From JAKFWI01 sp031399165 (GTDB lineage Bacteria > Pseudomonadota > Alphaproteobacteria > Caulobacterales > Aquidulcibacteraceae): a stretch of 64,000 nt of DNA. The notes beneath the pieces were generated by a model. It saw only the letters and a list, made by a program, of their open reading frames with translations. It was not told the origin of the DNA and ran no database searches. The stretch spans positions 180,207 through 244,206 of the forward strand of contig JANNOO010000007.1 in NCBI GenBank assembly GCA_031399165.1, read 5' to 3'. Numbering within the stretch: the first letter of the stretch is position 1; each line of letters begins with the position of its first letter. Below are positions 38,128 through 45,652 of this stretch, one piece after another. Both the position numbers and the translations under genes were made by a program.

Positions 38128-38484
38128 TTACGAACCCGTCACCGTGAAACGGATCGCACCCGGCATGGCGTGGCCGTCTTTCGCGACCGACTTCCACGAA
38201 AGGATATAGGCGCCCTTGCCGAGTTGGGGCAGCGGGATCGTGTAGGCTTTGCTCATCTCTTTCGACGGCTTGAAGTCGACGGCGATCTGCTTCTTGGCGT
38301 CCGTCATCAGGGTGACGCTTGTGATCGCGCTGTCATGCTCAAAGGTCACTTTGACGGAGGCGGGGGCGACCGCGAGCTTTGCTTGATTTTGGATGCTTGT
38401 CACGACCATGCCGCCGTGAGCGAGCGCTGGCGAGGCGAAGAGACCGAGGCCCAAAATCAGGGCGGCGAAGAAGCGGGTTTTCAT
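38128..38484 (-). CDS. copC: CopC domain periplasmic copper-binding protein
   Basis: 118 residues with a signal peptide ending FASPALAHGG, so the mature N-terminus begins with His, the canonical Cu(II) ligand position. The domain shows VKVTFEHDSAITSVTLMTDA, AYTIPLPQLGKGAYILSWKS and the C-terminal GHAMPGAIRFTV, whose His belongs to the Cu(II) site. Small cupredoxin-like fold. Two bases upstream of copD; 70 bp downstream of the ECF sigma gene, so regulation by that cassette is plausible. Confidence 0.92.
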   Translation of the reverse strand: MKTRFFAALILGLGLFASPALAHGGMVVTSIQNQAKLAVAPASVKVTFEHDSAITSVTLMTDAKKQIAVDFKPSKEMSKAYTIPLPQLGKGAYILSWKSVAKDGHAMPGAIRFTVTGS

Positions 38485-38554
38485 AGGTTACTCCGGAACT
38501 GATGCCCTGACACGGATACGCAGCCTCCAGCCAAACCCCTCACGCGGTACCGGC

Positions 38555-39127
38555 TTATTCGTCGTTTACAGCGGGAACGCCAAGAACGCGCGCCAACAAC
38601 TGGCGAGCGCGATAAACCCGGACTTCGATCGCCTTCGGGCTAACGTTGAGGACGTTGGCTGCCTCCTTGTGCGACAGGCCCTCAAAGGCCGTCAGCACCA
38701 GAGGCTCCTTGAGGGAGCGGGGCAGCGCCGCAATGCCCGCGTCCAGCGCCGCCATTCGCTTCTCATCGACGCCCGCAGCAGGCGCGGGCTGAGCCACATC
38801 GACCAATCCGTCATCGATCGACTTGGCCGCGAAGAAGAAGCGTCGCACCTGGCGGCGCCGGCTCCAGTCGCGGCATTTGTTGAGCGCTATCCGGCGCAAC
38901 CAAGCTGAGAGGGATTTGCTCGTGTCGAAGCCCGAGAGGGCGGACCACGCCGAGAGAAAGGTCTCTTGCGCCAGATCGTAGGCCTCGTCGCCGTCGCCGA
39001 CATACTGGCGCGCTAATCGGTACACGGCCTCCTTGTGCCGGCGCATGAGCTCGGTGAAGGCGCGGCTTTCTCCCGCCAGCGCGGCGGTGACCAGCGCCGC
39101 ATCATCGCGCGCTGGCTCGACGGTCAT
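38555..39127 (-). CDS. ECF sigma factor, CnrH-like (cassette 1)
   Basis: 190 residues. Region 2 is seen in FTELMRRHKEAVYRLARQYV, DAYDLAQETFLSAWSALSGF-like sequence and SLSAWLRRIALNKCRDWSRR; region 4 in LPRSLKEPLVLTAFEGLSHK and EAANVLNVSPKAIEVRVYRA. Start overlaps the stop of the periplasmic sensor gene by 4 bp. The order anti-sigma, sensor, sigma equals cnrYXH of Cupriavidus, where sensor metal binding releases the sigma factor from its membrane anti-sigma. Probable targets are the flanking promoters at 39863-39939 and copCD downstream. Confidence 0.9.
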   Translation of the reverse strand: MTVEPARDDAALVTAALAGESRAFTELMRRHKEAVYRLARQYVGDGDEAYDLAQETFLSAWSALSGFDTSKSLSAWLRRIALNKCRDWSRRRQVRRFFFAAKSIDDGLVDVAQPAPAAGVDEKRMAALDAGIAALPRSLKEPLVLTAFEGLSHKEAANVLNVSPKAIEVRVYRARQLLARVLGVPAVNDE

Positions 39128-39564
39128 TGCTGCTCGGCGGTAAGCGCCGACATCACCGTATTGTCGAAAACCTCCTTTTGCGCAGGCGTAAGTTCTGCGC
39201 GCATCGAAAAGACGTGTTCAAGCATAGCCGTTTGAAGTCCGCCCATCGCGTGGTGGAAGCGCCCGACCGCTGCGGTCACTTTCGGGCCGTAGCCGTGCTC
39301 CTCACGGATCGCCGCGGCGAGTTCGGCGTTGGCCGCGCGCATTTCAGCTTCATAGGCCTGCCGGCGCGTGCGGAAGTCAGCTTCAATGCGCTCAATGCTC
39401 TGAAGCTGTGCCGCCGTGAGATTGAGTTTCTTGTGGATGACCTCGTGAAGCGTCGGTGCGCTGCGCGGCGATTGAAACACCAGCTTGCCAATGCCAACGC
39501 CGGCAAAGCCAGCGATCAGCGCCAGCACGAGCGTCAGCAGCAATCCGCGCAGGCGCGGCGTCAC
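39124..39564 (-). CDS. CnrX-like periplasmic metal sensor (cassette 1)
   Basis: 146 residues: an N-terminal TM anchor (LLLTLVLALIAGFAGVGIGK) and a helical periplasmic sensor domain. The CnrX Ni/Co site is H42, H46, E63, H119 and M123. Here H40-x3-H44 (LHEVIHKKL), E61 (RIEADF) and H117-x3-M121 (LEHVFSMRAELTPAQ) keep exactly that spacing with an offset of two. The sensor is therefore predicted to bind Ni(II)/Co(II)-type ions although the neighbours are copper genes. Overlaps both adjacent genes by 4 bp. Confidence 0.88.
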   Translation of the reverse strand: MTPRLRGLLLTLVLALIAGFAGVGIGKLVFQSPRSAPTLHEVIHKKLNLTAAQLQSIERIEADFRTRRQAYEAEMRAANAELAAAIREEHGYGPKVTAAVGRFHHAMGGLQTAMLEHVFSMRAELTPAQKEVFDNTVMSALTAEQQ

Positions 39565-39845
39565 CGGACGCCCTCAAGCAACGTCGCGGGGGCCAGCGAC
39601 GCGTGAATGGCGAAGGGCGAGATTTCTTCCTGCGCGGCCGCGGCGATGCCAGCTGAAACGACACCGAACATCAGCATCACGGCCGCGAGCGCTGTGCGCC
39701 AACCCCAGGCGGCGCCTGCGGGCTCCGCCCGACGCGCGGCGTCGATGCGCGCCCACACCGCAGGCTCGAACTGATCAAGCCGACGGTCGGCCGGCTGGTC
39801 GCGTAGGCGCTTCAGCATTTCCTCGAGCATGTCCGTCACCGCCAT
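39561..39845 (-). CDS. CnrY-like single-pass anti-sigma factor (cassette 1)
   Basis: 94 residues from the ATG at 39845. Upstream ATGs at 39866 and 39884 are possible, but 39866 lies inside the putative -10 element, and a short AAGGAT-containing leader precedes 39845. A sigma-binding cytoplasmic segment (LEEMLKRLRDQPADRRLDQF) is followed by one TM helix (TALAAVMLMFGVVSAGIAAA) and a short periplasmic tail (PFAIHASLAPATLLEGVR). Size and layout match CnrY. It would hold the ECF sigma factor at the membrane until the CnrX-like sensor binds metal. Confidence 0.75.
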   Translation of the reverse strand: MAVTDMLEEMLKRLRDQPADRRLDQFEPAVWARIDAARRAEPAGAAWGWRTALAAVMLMFGVVSAGIAAAAQEEISPFAIHASLAPATLLEGVR

Positions 39846-39862
39846 ATCCTTGGTTTCATTCC

Positions 39863-39891
39863 CCATACGCACAGAATGGCACAACCCCTCA
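39863..39891 (-). promoter_or_regulatory. ECF-type promoter of the CnrYXH-like cassette 1
   Basis: On the minus strand: TGAGGGGTT, 13 bases, CGTATGG. The element has the same shape and spacing as the rightward one at 39911-39939 and would start transcription close to 39856, just before the anti-sigma start. Conserved GAGGG.TT and CGTAT resemble ECF -35/-10 motifs. Autoregulation by the cassette's sigma factor is inferred. Confidence 0.6.
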
Positions 39892-39910
39892 AAGCCGGCA
39901 GCCCACCTTT

Positions 39911-39939
39911 TGAGGGATTGGGGGCGGCCCTGCGTATTA
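39911..39939 (+). promoter_or_regulatory. ECF-type promoter for the 40087-40863 genes
   Basis: On the plus strand: TGAGGGATT, 13 bases, CGTATTA, back to back with the leftward copy at 39863-39891. The pair is separated by 19 bases. It would drive the small membrane protein, lipoprotein and DUF2933 genes with a leader of roughly 140 nt. Confidence 0.6.
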
Positions 39940-40086
39940 GAGCCACAAGGCCACGATTGCGGATTTTGAGCAGCGGCTCCGTTCTTCGAGGTGCTGGCAT
40001 GCCGGGCTGTGCACCGTACGGCTCAGGGTTGAATCAATGCCAGGAGACGCTTTCGCGTACAGTTTGGCGAACAAGGGAGACCCACT

Positions 40087-40359
40087 ATGCCGGACACCGC
40101 AAAATGTCGGCTCGGCTATTTCCACTTGCTGGCTATCGGTGCGGCGTCGGCGGCAGTGCTCTTTGCGCTTTGCTGGATAGGCGCTGCAGCAGGTTATAGC
40201 GCCGCGTCGCACCTCTATCTCGCGCTGTTCACGACAGCGCCGTCAGCCTCGATCGCGGCGCTCGCGCAAGGGGTTTGCCTGTCGATGGTTTTCGGGGCCG
40301 TCACTGGCGCGCTCGTCGCCCTGTTCGGAAATCTCTTCGCGTTTCTTGCGCCACGATAA
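40087..40359 (+). CDS. Small two-TM membrane protein
   Basis: 90 residues: TM1 (YFHLLAIGAASAAVLFALCW), a short loop, TM2 (CLSMVFGAVTGALVALFGNL). No family recognised. It is the first gene downstream of the rightward ECF-type promoter and lies directly before a Met/Cys-containing lipoprotein gene, so a role in envelope metal homeostasis is plausible but unproven. Confidence 0.6.
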   Translation: MPDTAKCRLGYFHLLAIGAASAAVLFALCWIGAAAGYSAASHLYLALFTTAPSASIAALAQGVCLSMVFGAVTGALVALFGNLFAFLAPR

Positions 40360-40375
40360 AGTCTGGAGACTGATC

Positions 40376-40636
40376 ATGCGTGCTATTTTTATTGCCTTGT
40401 TTGCTCCGGTTGTTTTGCTTGGCGGCTGCGCCTCGTTTGGAGCTCAAGATCATGCCGCAGCCAAATCGACGACGATGACGTGCCCGATGATGGGCGACAA
40501 ATACATGCCGGCCCCCATGCAAGGCGGGAAGGAAATGGATTCTGCCGCCATCAAGGGTTGCATGAAGAAAATGCAGTCCGCCGGAGCGCCGCCCGCGACT
40601 GGCACAGACGATCACGATCACAAGGACAAGCCATGA
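40376..40636 (+). CDS. Small lipoprotein with metal-binding character
   Basis: 86 residues from the ATG at 40376 with GGAG upstream. Lipobox LLGGCAS, so a mature lipid-anchored protein of about 67 residues rich in Met, Cys and His: TMTCPMMGDKYMPAPMQGGK, then GCMKKM and a C-terminal DDHDHKDKP. These are soft and borderline metal ligands. A 4-bp overlap (ATGA) couples it to the DUF2933 gene. Likely periplasmic copper binding; no named family. Confidence 0.7.
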   Translation: MRAIFIALFAPVVLLGGCASFGAQDHAAAKSTTMTCPMMGDKYMPAPMQGGKEMDSAAIKGCMKKMQSAGAPPATGTDDHDHKDKP

Positions 40637-40863
40637 CCTTTACGCGCGGTTTCATCACGATGCTTGCAACGGCCGTAATCGCTGGCGTGGTGTTCTACGC
40701 CTTGCGTGAACATTGGGGGCACGTTCTGGGAGTTGCGCCCTATCTGCTATTTCTCGCCTGTCCGCTGATGCATGTCTTCATGCACCACGGCCACAAGCAC
40801 CCGGCGGATACGTCCAAATCCGTCGCAGCTGTGAATAAGAAGTCGGGAGCAGGGTGTCACTAG
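40633..40863 (+). CDS. DUF2933 domain protein
   Basis: 76 residues from the ATG at 40633. Two hydrophobic stretches (ITMLATAVIAGVVFYALREH; VLGVAPYLLFLACPLMHVFM) and a His-rich tail (HHGHKHPADT...GAGCH) give the typical DUF2933 form, ACPLMHxFMHHGHxH. These proteins are regularly found in copper and heavy-metal resistance clusters of Proteobacteria. The stop overlaps the convergent merR gene by 4 bp. Confidence 0.85.
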   Translation: MTFTRGFITMLATAVIAGVVFYALREHWGHVLGVAPYLLFLACPLMHVFMHHGHKHPADTSKSVAAVNKKSGAGCH

Positions 40864-41255
40864 CTCAGTTTCGACCCCAGATCGTCGAGGATCGGGCACT
40901 CGGACCGCTCGTCGCCATGACAATGCTGCGCAAGCTCGCGCAACGTGCGGACGACCGCGCGCATGTTTTTGATCCGCCGTTCCAGATCGACGATGTGCGT
41001 CTCGGCCAGTCGTTTGACCTCACGCGAGGAGCGCCTGCGGTTCTGCCACAGGGCGAGCAGGGCGCTGACTTCCTCCAGCGAGAAGCCGAGGTCGCGCGTA
41101 CGCCGGATGAACTGCAAAATGGCGACATCGGCATCCCCATAGTCACGGTAGCCGTTGCCGCGGCGCGCGGCGGGCTTCAGCAGATCGATGCTCTCGTAGT
41201 ACCGGATCATCTTAGTCGAAACGCCCGAGCGTTCCGCCGCCGCGCCGATGTTCAC
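40860..41255 (-). CDS. cueR: MerR-family copper-type regulator (CueR-like)
   Basis: 131 residues from a GTG at 41255 (VNIGAAAERSGVSTKMIRYY); the frame is open further upstream, but CueR proteins begin MNIGEAA. HTH and winged region ESIDLLKPAARRGNGYRDYG, a dimerisation helix, and a C-terminal metal loop region HCHGDERSECPIL. Cu(I) CueR uses two cysteines (C112, C120); here only one Cys plus His residues (AQHCHGDERSEC) are seen, giving C-x7-C in total (CHGDERSEC), which is consistent. It is divergent from the P-type ATPase with a perfect CueR operator between them. Confidence 0.88.
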   Translation of the reverse strand: MNIGAAAERSGVSTKMIRYYESIDLLKPAARRGNGYRDYGDADVAILQFIRRTRDLGFSLEEVSALLALWQNRRRSSREVKRLAETHIVDLERRIKNMRAVVRTLRELAQHCHGDERSECPILDDLGSKLS

Positions 41256-41276
41256 ACGATCCTCCACCAAAGATGC

Positions 41277-41302
41277 TTGACCTTCCCACTGTGGGAAGGT
41301 GC
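41277..41302 (+). promoter_or_regulatory. CueR operator and copA-type promoter
   Basis: A -35 TTGACC at 41277-41282 is fused to a perfect palindrome ACCTTCCCAC-T-GTGGGAAGGT (41280-41300), the known CueR/CopR consensus. The long spacer typical of MerR promoters separates it from a -10 near 41302-41307 (CACGAT). It controls the P-type ATPase starting at 41354. Confidence 0.85.
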
Positions 41303-41353
41303 ACGATCCTTGGCAACAGAAACCAGGGACACGCCTTTTGGCGCGCGTAAGCA

Positions 41354-43723
41354 ATGACTTCGCACGAACACCATCAGCATTCGTCCAGCCCGGACAAACG
41401 CGATCCCGTTTGCGGCATGACGACCAAGCCCGACACGCCGCACCGTCTGGTCCATAACGGCGAGGAAGTGTTGTTTTGCGGCGCAGGGTGCAAGGCGAAG
41501 TTCGAAGCATATCCCGTCAAGTACGCGACCACGGCAGAGAAACATTCGTGCTGCGCCTCAGATCGCCGCCCCTCTACCGAGGCTACGCCAGTTGCCCAGA
41601 CCGTTCCCACGGGGACGAAGTGGACCTGCCCGATGCACCCCCAAATCGTGCGCGACGGTCCCGGCTCATGTCCCATTTGCGGCATGGCGTTAGAGCCCAT
41701 GATGCCGACTGCGGATGCGCGCCCGAACCCCGAACTCATCGACATGCGGCGTCGGTTCATCGTCAGCGCCGCTATCGCGGCGCCCGTCCTTGCCCTGGAA
41801 ATGGGGCGTCACCTGTTCAGCATTGATCGCTTCGTTGCGCCGACGCTTAACCCGTGGATTCAATTCTTCCTCGCAACGCCGGTTGTGCTCTGGGGCGGCT
41901 GGCCGTTCTTCGCTCGCGGCTGGGCTTCGCTGCAAACGCGCCATCTCAACATGTTCACGCTCATTGCGCTCGGCACCGGCGTTGCCTGGATTTACAGCGT
42001 CGTGGCGACGGTCGCACCGTCCGCGTTTCCTGTGCAATTCCGCGACGCGCACGGTTTGGTGTCAGTTTATTTCGAGGCTGCGGCCGTCATCACGGTTCTG
42101 GTCCTGCTTGGACAAGTGCTCGAGCTTCAGGCGCGGGAGCGCACCAGCGGGGCGATCCGCGCACTGCTTGACCTTGCGCCCAAGAGCGCGCGGCGCATAC
42201 GTGTAGACGGCGGCGAGGACGAAGTCCCGCTCGACACCGTCCTCACGGGCGATCGTTTGCGCGTCCGCCCCGGTGAAAAAGTGCCGGTGGATGCAATCGT
42301 CCGCGACGGACGTTCGACAATCGACGAGTCCATGGTGACGGGCGAATCCATGCCCGTCACGCGCACGGTCGGCGAGAAGGTGATTGGCGGCACCCTCAAC
42401 CAGACGGGCGCTCTCGTCATTGAAGCCGAGCGCGTCGGCCGCGAAACCATGCTGTCGCAGATCGTGCAGATGGTTGCTGACGCGCAGCGCTCGCGCGCGC
42501 CCATTCAACGCATGGCAGATCAGGTGGCGGGTTGGTTCGTGCCGGCGGTGATTGCGGTCGCCGTGCTGGCGTTCATCGCCTGGGCGCTCGTCGGCCCCGA
42601 GCCGCGCTTCGTTTACGGCCTGATCGCCGCAGTCTCGGTGCTGATCATCGCGTGCCCGTGTGCGCTCGGCCTCGCAACGCCGATGTCCATCATGGCCGGC
42701 GTCGGCCGTGGCGCGCGCGCTGGCGTGCTTATCAAGAGCGCCGAGGCATTGGAGCACTTCGAAAAGGTCGACACCCTCGTGCTCGACAAGACGGGAACTC
42801 TCACCGAAGGAAAGCCGGCCGTAACAGGGATCGCGACAAACGAAATCGGAGAGACCGAACTGCTGCGGCTCGCCGCAAGCTTAGAGAATCGAAGCGAACA
42901 TCCGCTCGCACAGGCCATCGTCAACGCGGCGCGTTCGCGAGCAATAGCCCTCAGTGAGCCGAGCGCGTTCGACTCGCCTACCGGCAAGGGTGTTGTCGGC
43001 GTCGTCGACGGGCGCAATGTCGCGCTTGGGGCCGAGCGTTATCTCGGTGAACTCGGGATTGATGCCGGTCCGCTTACGGTCCGTGCGGAGACGATGCGGG
43101 CAGATGGCGCAACGGCGATCTACGCCGCGATCGACGGTGTCGCCCGCGGCGTGTTCGCGATCGCCGATCCAGTGAAGGAAACGACCCCGGCAGCTCTGAC
43201 TGCCCTACGCGCGCAGGGCATTAAGCTCGTCATGCTGACCGGTGATAACCGCACCACGGCGAATGCGGTCGCGCGCTCGCTTGGTATCGATGCTGTCGAG
43301 GCTGAAGTCTTGCCGCAGGACAAATCGCGGATCGTCGCCAAACTTAAGAGTGAAGGCCGTGTAGTCGCGATGGCGGGTGATGGCGTCAATGATGCGCCGG
43401 CGCTCGCGGCCGCCGATGTCGGAATCGCGATGGGGACGGGCACCGACGTGGCGATGGAAAGCGCTGGCGTCACGCTTCTCAAGGGCGACCTTGGCGGCAT
43501 CGTGCGGGCACGCGCGATTTCCAAAGCGACCATGGGCAACATCCGACAGAACTTGTTCTTCGCCTTCGCCTATAACGTCGCCGGAATTCCGATCGCTGCG
43601 GGTGTGCTCTATCCACTTACCGGAGATCTGCTCTCGCCAATGATCGCCGCCGCCGCGATGGCGTTGTCGTCCGTTTCCGTGATCGCAAATTCACTGCGGT
43701 TAAATAGCGTGCGGCTATCCTAA
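41354..43723 (+). CDS. Copper-exporting P1B-type ATPase with YHS and HMBD N-terminus
   Basis: 789 residues. Instead of HMA domains the N-terminus has a YHS-type zinc/metal domain (RDPVCGMTTK...FCGAGCKAKFEAYP, residues 16-55) and a heavy-metal-binding domain (WTCPMHPQIVRDGPGSCPIC, about 89-112). The pump core shows the actuator TGES, the ion-path motif IIACPCALGLATPM (CPC near 434), the phosphorylated aspartate in DKTGTLTEGKP (D477), the HP motif SEHPLAQAIV, MLTGDN and GDGVNDAPALAAADVGIAMG. It exports Cu(I) from the cytoplasm. The last helices carry NLFFAFAYNVAGIP. Controlled by the divergent CueR-like protein. Confidence 0.95.
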   Translation: MTSHEHHQHSSSPDKRDPVCGMTTKPDTPHRLVHNGEEVLFCGAGCKAKFEAYPVKYATTAEKHSCCASDRRPSTEATPVAQTVPTGTKWTCPMHPQIVRDGPGSCPICGMALEPMMPTADARPNPELIDMRRRFIVSAAIAAPVLALEMGRHLFSIDRFVAPTLNPWIQFFLATPVVLWGGWPFFARGWASLQTRHLNMFTLIALGTGVAWIYSVVATVAPSAFPVQFRDAHGLVSVYFEAAAVITVLVLLGQVLELQARERTSGAIRALLDLAPKSARRIRVDGGEDEVPLDTVLTGDRLRVRPGEKVPVDAIVRDGRSTIDESMVTGESMPVTRTVGEKVIGGTLNQTGALVIEAERVGRETMLSQIVQMVADAQRSRAPIQRMADQVAGWFVPAVIAVAVLAFIAWALVGPEPRFVYGLIAAVSVLIIACPCALGLATPMSIMAGVGRGARAGVLIKSAEALEHFEKVDTLVLDKTGTLTEGKPAVTGIATNEIGETELLRLAASLENRSEHPLAQAIVNAARSRAIALSEPSAFDSPTGKGVVGVVDGRNVALGAERYLGELGIDAGPLTVRAETMRADGATAIYAAIDGVARGVFAIADPVKETTPAALTALRAQGIKLVMLTGDNRTTANAVARSLGIDAVEAEVLPQDKSRIVAKLKSEGRVVAMAGDGVNDAPALAAADVGIAMGTGTDVAMESAGVTLLKGDLGGIVRARAISKATMGNIRQNLFFAFAYNVAGIPIAAGVLYPLTGDLLSPMIAAAAMALSSVSVIANSLRLNSVRLS

Positions 43724-43859
43724 ACGCCGCCAGCGTCGTTCTCGCTTGATACGATATGCGACGCGCGCTAGTTTCGGTACCGTTGTAGCGTCTGCTCATT
43801 GAGCGCACCACGCCCGTGCGCAGGCAAGGATGAATTCCCGCGTTGAGGGACATCTCGAC

Positions 43860-44510
43860 CTATTGTTTTGCGGGCTCAATCCCTTTGGCGTTGCCATACT
43901 CGCCAGGCGGTACGAGTTCATAGAACCCGCTCAGTTTGAGATGCACCACGATCGGGCCGGTCGACTGGTTTTGCAGGTACCAGCCGTGAACGCCGGGCAT
44001 CGGCGCCACCAGCGTGCCGTTGGATGACAGACCCGTCGCCTGCTTGAATTCCACGACCTTCGCCTCGGGATTGTCTGGGCCAACCGGGGTTTCGCCGTGG
44101 AAGTCGTAGTAGAACTCTTCCGGGTTTTTCACGCCTGTCACCGTCCACGAGTAGACGAAACTGTCGCCTGTTTTCATCCGCACTTTGTATTCGAGTTCTG
44201 AATTGTCCGGGTCGGCGTCCGGGCTGGCCAGCGGGATGTCTATGGTGTCGGTACGATAGGGCGTTTGGTAAAATTGCGCACCGGCGGCGCCCGCCGCGGC
44301 GGTATTCTCGATCTTTACGACTTTTGGGCCTGCTAGCCGGGAAAGCCCCGTGGCGCGGCCGAAGCCGGTGAGGTCGAGTTGATATTCCACCGGCAGCACG
44401 AACAGCACCGCAATCACCAGCGCGGCGACAAATCCGCCGCCCGTAATCATCAGCAGTTTCTTGCGCGAGGGTGGGTTGGGCATGTGCCCTTCGGTCTTCA
44501 CGTCTGACAT
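43860..44510 (-). CDS. HupE-associated transmembrane anchor protein (copy 1)
   Basis: 216 residues. One N-terminal TM (LLMITGGGFVAALVIAVLFV) then a periplasmic domain with LPVEYQLDLTGFGRATGL, YSWTVTG, YYDFHGETP and a C-terminal GVHGWYLQNQSTGPIVVHLK. The paralogue at 59440 has LPAEYGVDPTGVGSVLGL, YDTHADAPG and GSHGWFWRN, so EY..D.TG.G...GL, D.H.[DE] and HGW..N are conserved. Both copies directly follow a HupE gene. The name anchor protein is an annotation convention; the biochemical role is unknown, with a metal-binding role suggested by the conserved His/Asp/Glu. Confidence 0.75.
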   Translation of the reverse strand: MSDVKTEGHMPNPPSRKKLLMITGGGFVAALVIAVLFVLPVEYQLDLTGFGRATGLSRLAGPKVVKIENTAAAGAAGAQFYQTPYRTDTIDIPLASPDADPDNSELEYKVRMKTGDSFVYSWTVTGVKNPEEFYYDFHGETPVGPDNPEAKVVEFKQATGLSSNGTLVAPMPGVHGWYLQNQSTGPIVVHLKLSGFYELVPPGEYGNAKGIEPAKQ

Positions 44511-44513
44511 GGA

Positions 44514-45215
44514 TCAGGCCTCAGGCTGGGTAAAGAAGCCGGCAAGCTGGTAATTCATCAGCACGAAACCGGCGGTAAGAATGAGCGCGTTCGCTGTGAC
44601 CGCGTTACGGCTGAAACTGGAATGTTGCCGCCACCACAAGATTACGCCGAGCATGATCGACAGCGCGATAAGTTGACCGAGTTCGACGCCGACATTGAAC
44701 GAGATCATGTTTGCTAGCAGGCCATCGCGTGATGGTTCGAGCGCCTGCAATTTGGTCGCGAGGCCAAAACCGTGAAACAGGCCAAAGATGAGCACCGCCG
44801 CCCTGTTGCTCGGTTGCACGCCAAACAGCGTCTGAAAACCGCCCAGATTGTCGAACGCCTTGTAGACTACGGACAGGCCAATGATCGCGTCGATGAGATA
44901 GGCGTTTACATGGATGCCAGACAGAACCCCGGTCAGCAATGTAATGCTGTGGCCGATGCTAAACAGCGTTACGTAGAGCGCGACGTGCGTCATCCGGTAG
45001 AGAAAGAATATTACACCCAGAATAAACAGCAGATGATCGTAGCCGGTGACCATGTGCTTGGCGCCGAGATAGATGAACGGGATGATCTGTGCGCCCGCGT
45101 TGGACGCAACAAACTCAGCGTCCTTGCCGGCGATGCCGTGCGCGAAGGCGGGAGACGCAGCGTCAATAATTAGCAAGAGGCCAATGACGATCGGCCACCA
45201 AATGTGTTTGGTCAC
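44514..45215 (-). CDS. HupE/UreJ family membrane protein (copy 1)
   Basis: 233 residues with a signal-like first helix ending AFAHG and six further helices. The HupE signature H-x5-DH is present in YLGAKHMVTGYDHLLFILGV, plus FSIGHSITLLTGVLSG and GLFHGFGLATKL. HupE/UreJ proteins are Ni/Co permeases or metal-transport accessories. The gene overlaps the upstream CopC-like gene (ATGA) and is followed after 3 bp by its anchor partner. The copy at 58674 is clearly paralogous. Confidence 0.9.
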   Translation of the reverse strand: MTKHIWWPIVIGLLLIIDAASPAFAHGIAGKDAEFVASNAGAQIIPFIYLGAKHMVTGYDHLLFILGVIFFLYRMTHVALYVTLFSIGHSITLLTGVLSGIHVNAYLIDAIIGLSVVYKAFDNLGGFQTLFGVQPSNRAAVLIFGLFHGFGLATKLQALEPSRDGLLANMISFNVGVELGQLIALSIMLGVILWWRQHSSFSRNAVTANALILTAGFVLMNYQLAGFFTQPEA

Positions 45216-45571
45216 GAGCCCACCTTGAATCGCATCAGGCCGGGAACTTTTGCGTGTCCTGCCGAGGCTACAATCCAGCGCACGGCGTACGCGCCTGACG
45301 GCAGGGTTTCGAGCACCGGCACGATAATGGCCTTGGGATTAGCCGGGTCACTACGCGCGGGGCCGAGCTTGAATGTTTTCTCGTCCGCGCCGGTCAAAGT
45401 GAACGACGATTCCTTAGCGTTCACGGCCTCCGCGAAGGCGACGCGTATTTCCTTCGGCGATTTGCTGACGGTGGAGGACCGAACCGGAGAGGACCCCGTC
45501 ATGATGGGGTGAGCCAAGGCAGCGCTAGCCCAAACCAGCGCAAACAGTCCGCTCGCTAAAGCACGGATCAT
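45212..45571 (-). CDS. CopC-domain periplasmic protein (HupE-linked)
   Basis: 119 residues. Signal peptide MIRALASGLFALVWASAALA followed directly by HPIMTGSSPVRSSTVSKSPK, giving an N-terminal His in the mature protein as in CopC. The domain includes EIRVAFAEAVNAKESSFTLT and the C-terminal AVRWIVASAGHAKVPGLMRF, whose His corresponds to the second copper ligand region. It is the first gene of the CopC-like/HupE/anchor unit and differs from the copC at 38128. Likely a periplasmic metal carrier for the HupE protein. Confidence 0.85.
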   Translation of the reverse strand: MIRALASGLFALVWASAALAHPIMTGSSPVRSSTVSKSPKEIRVAFAEAVNAKESSFTLTGADEKTFKLGPARSDPANPKAIIVPVLETLPSGAYAVRWIVASAGHAKVPGLMRFKVGS

Positions 45572-45596
45572 CCAGACCTCCCAATGTCCTCAATGG

Positions 45597-45625
45597 TAAT
45601 ACGCCGCGCAAACCAAAAGTCCCCG
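45597..45625 (-). promoter_or_regulatory. Candidate ECF-type promoter before the CopC-like/HupE/anchor genes
   Basis: Minus strand: CGGGGACTT, 13 bases, CGTATTA. The -10 and spacing equal those at 39911-39939, while the -35 only partly agrees (GGG and final TT). If real, it allows the CopC-like/HupE/anchor genes to respond to a Cnr-type sigma separately from the upstream TonB/PepSY genes. Confidence 0.35.
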
Positions 45626-45652
45626 GTATTGACGATTTCGTGAGAGCCGCTT

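Noticed and set aside
42062..42757. 231-codon frame antisense to the copper ATPase
   Set aside because: Shadow of the ATPase core, with His/Arg-rich composition and no supporting signals.
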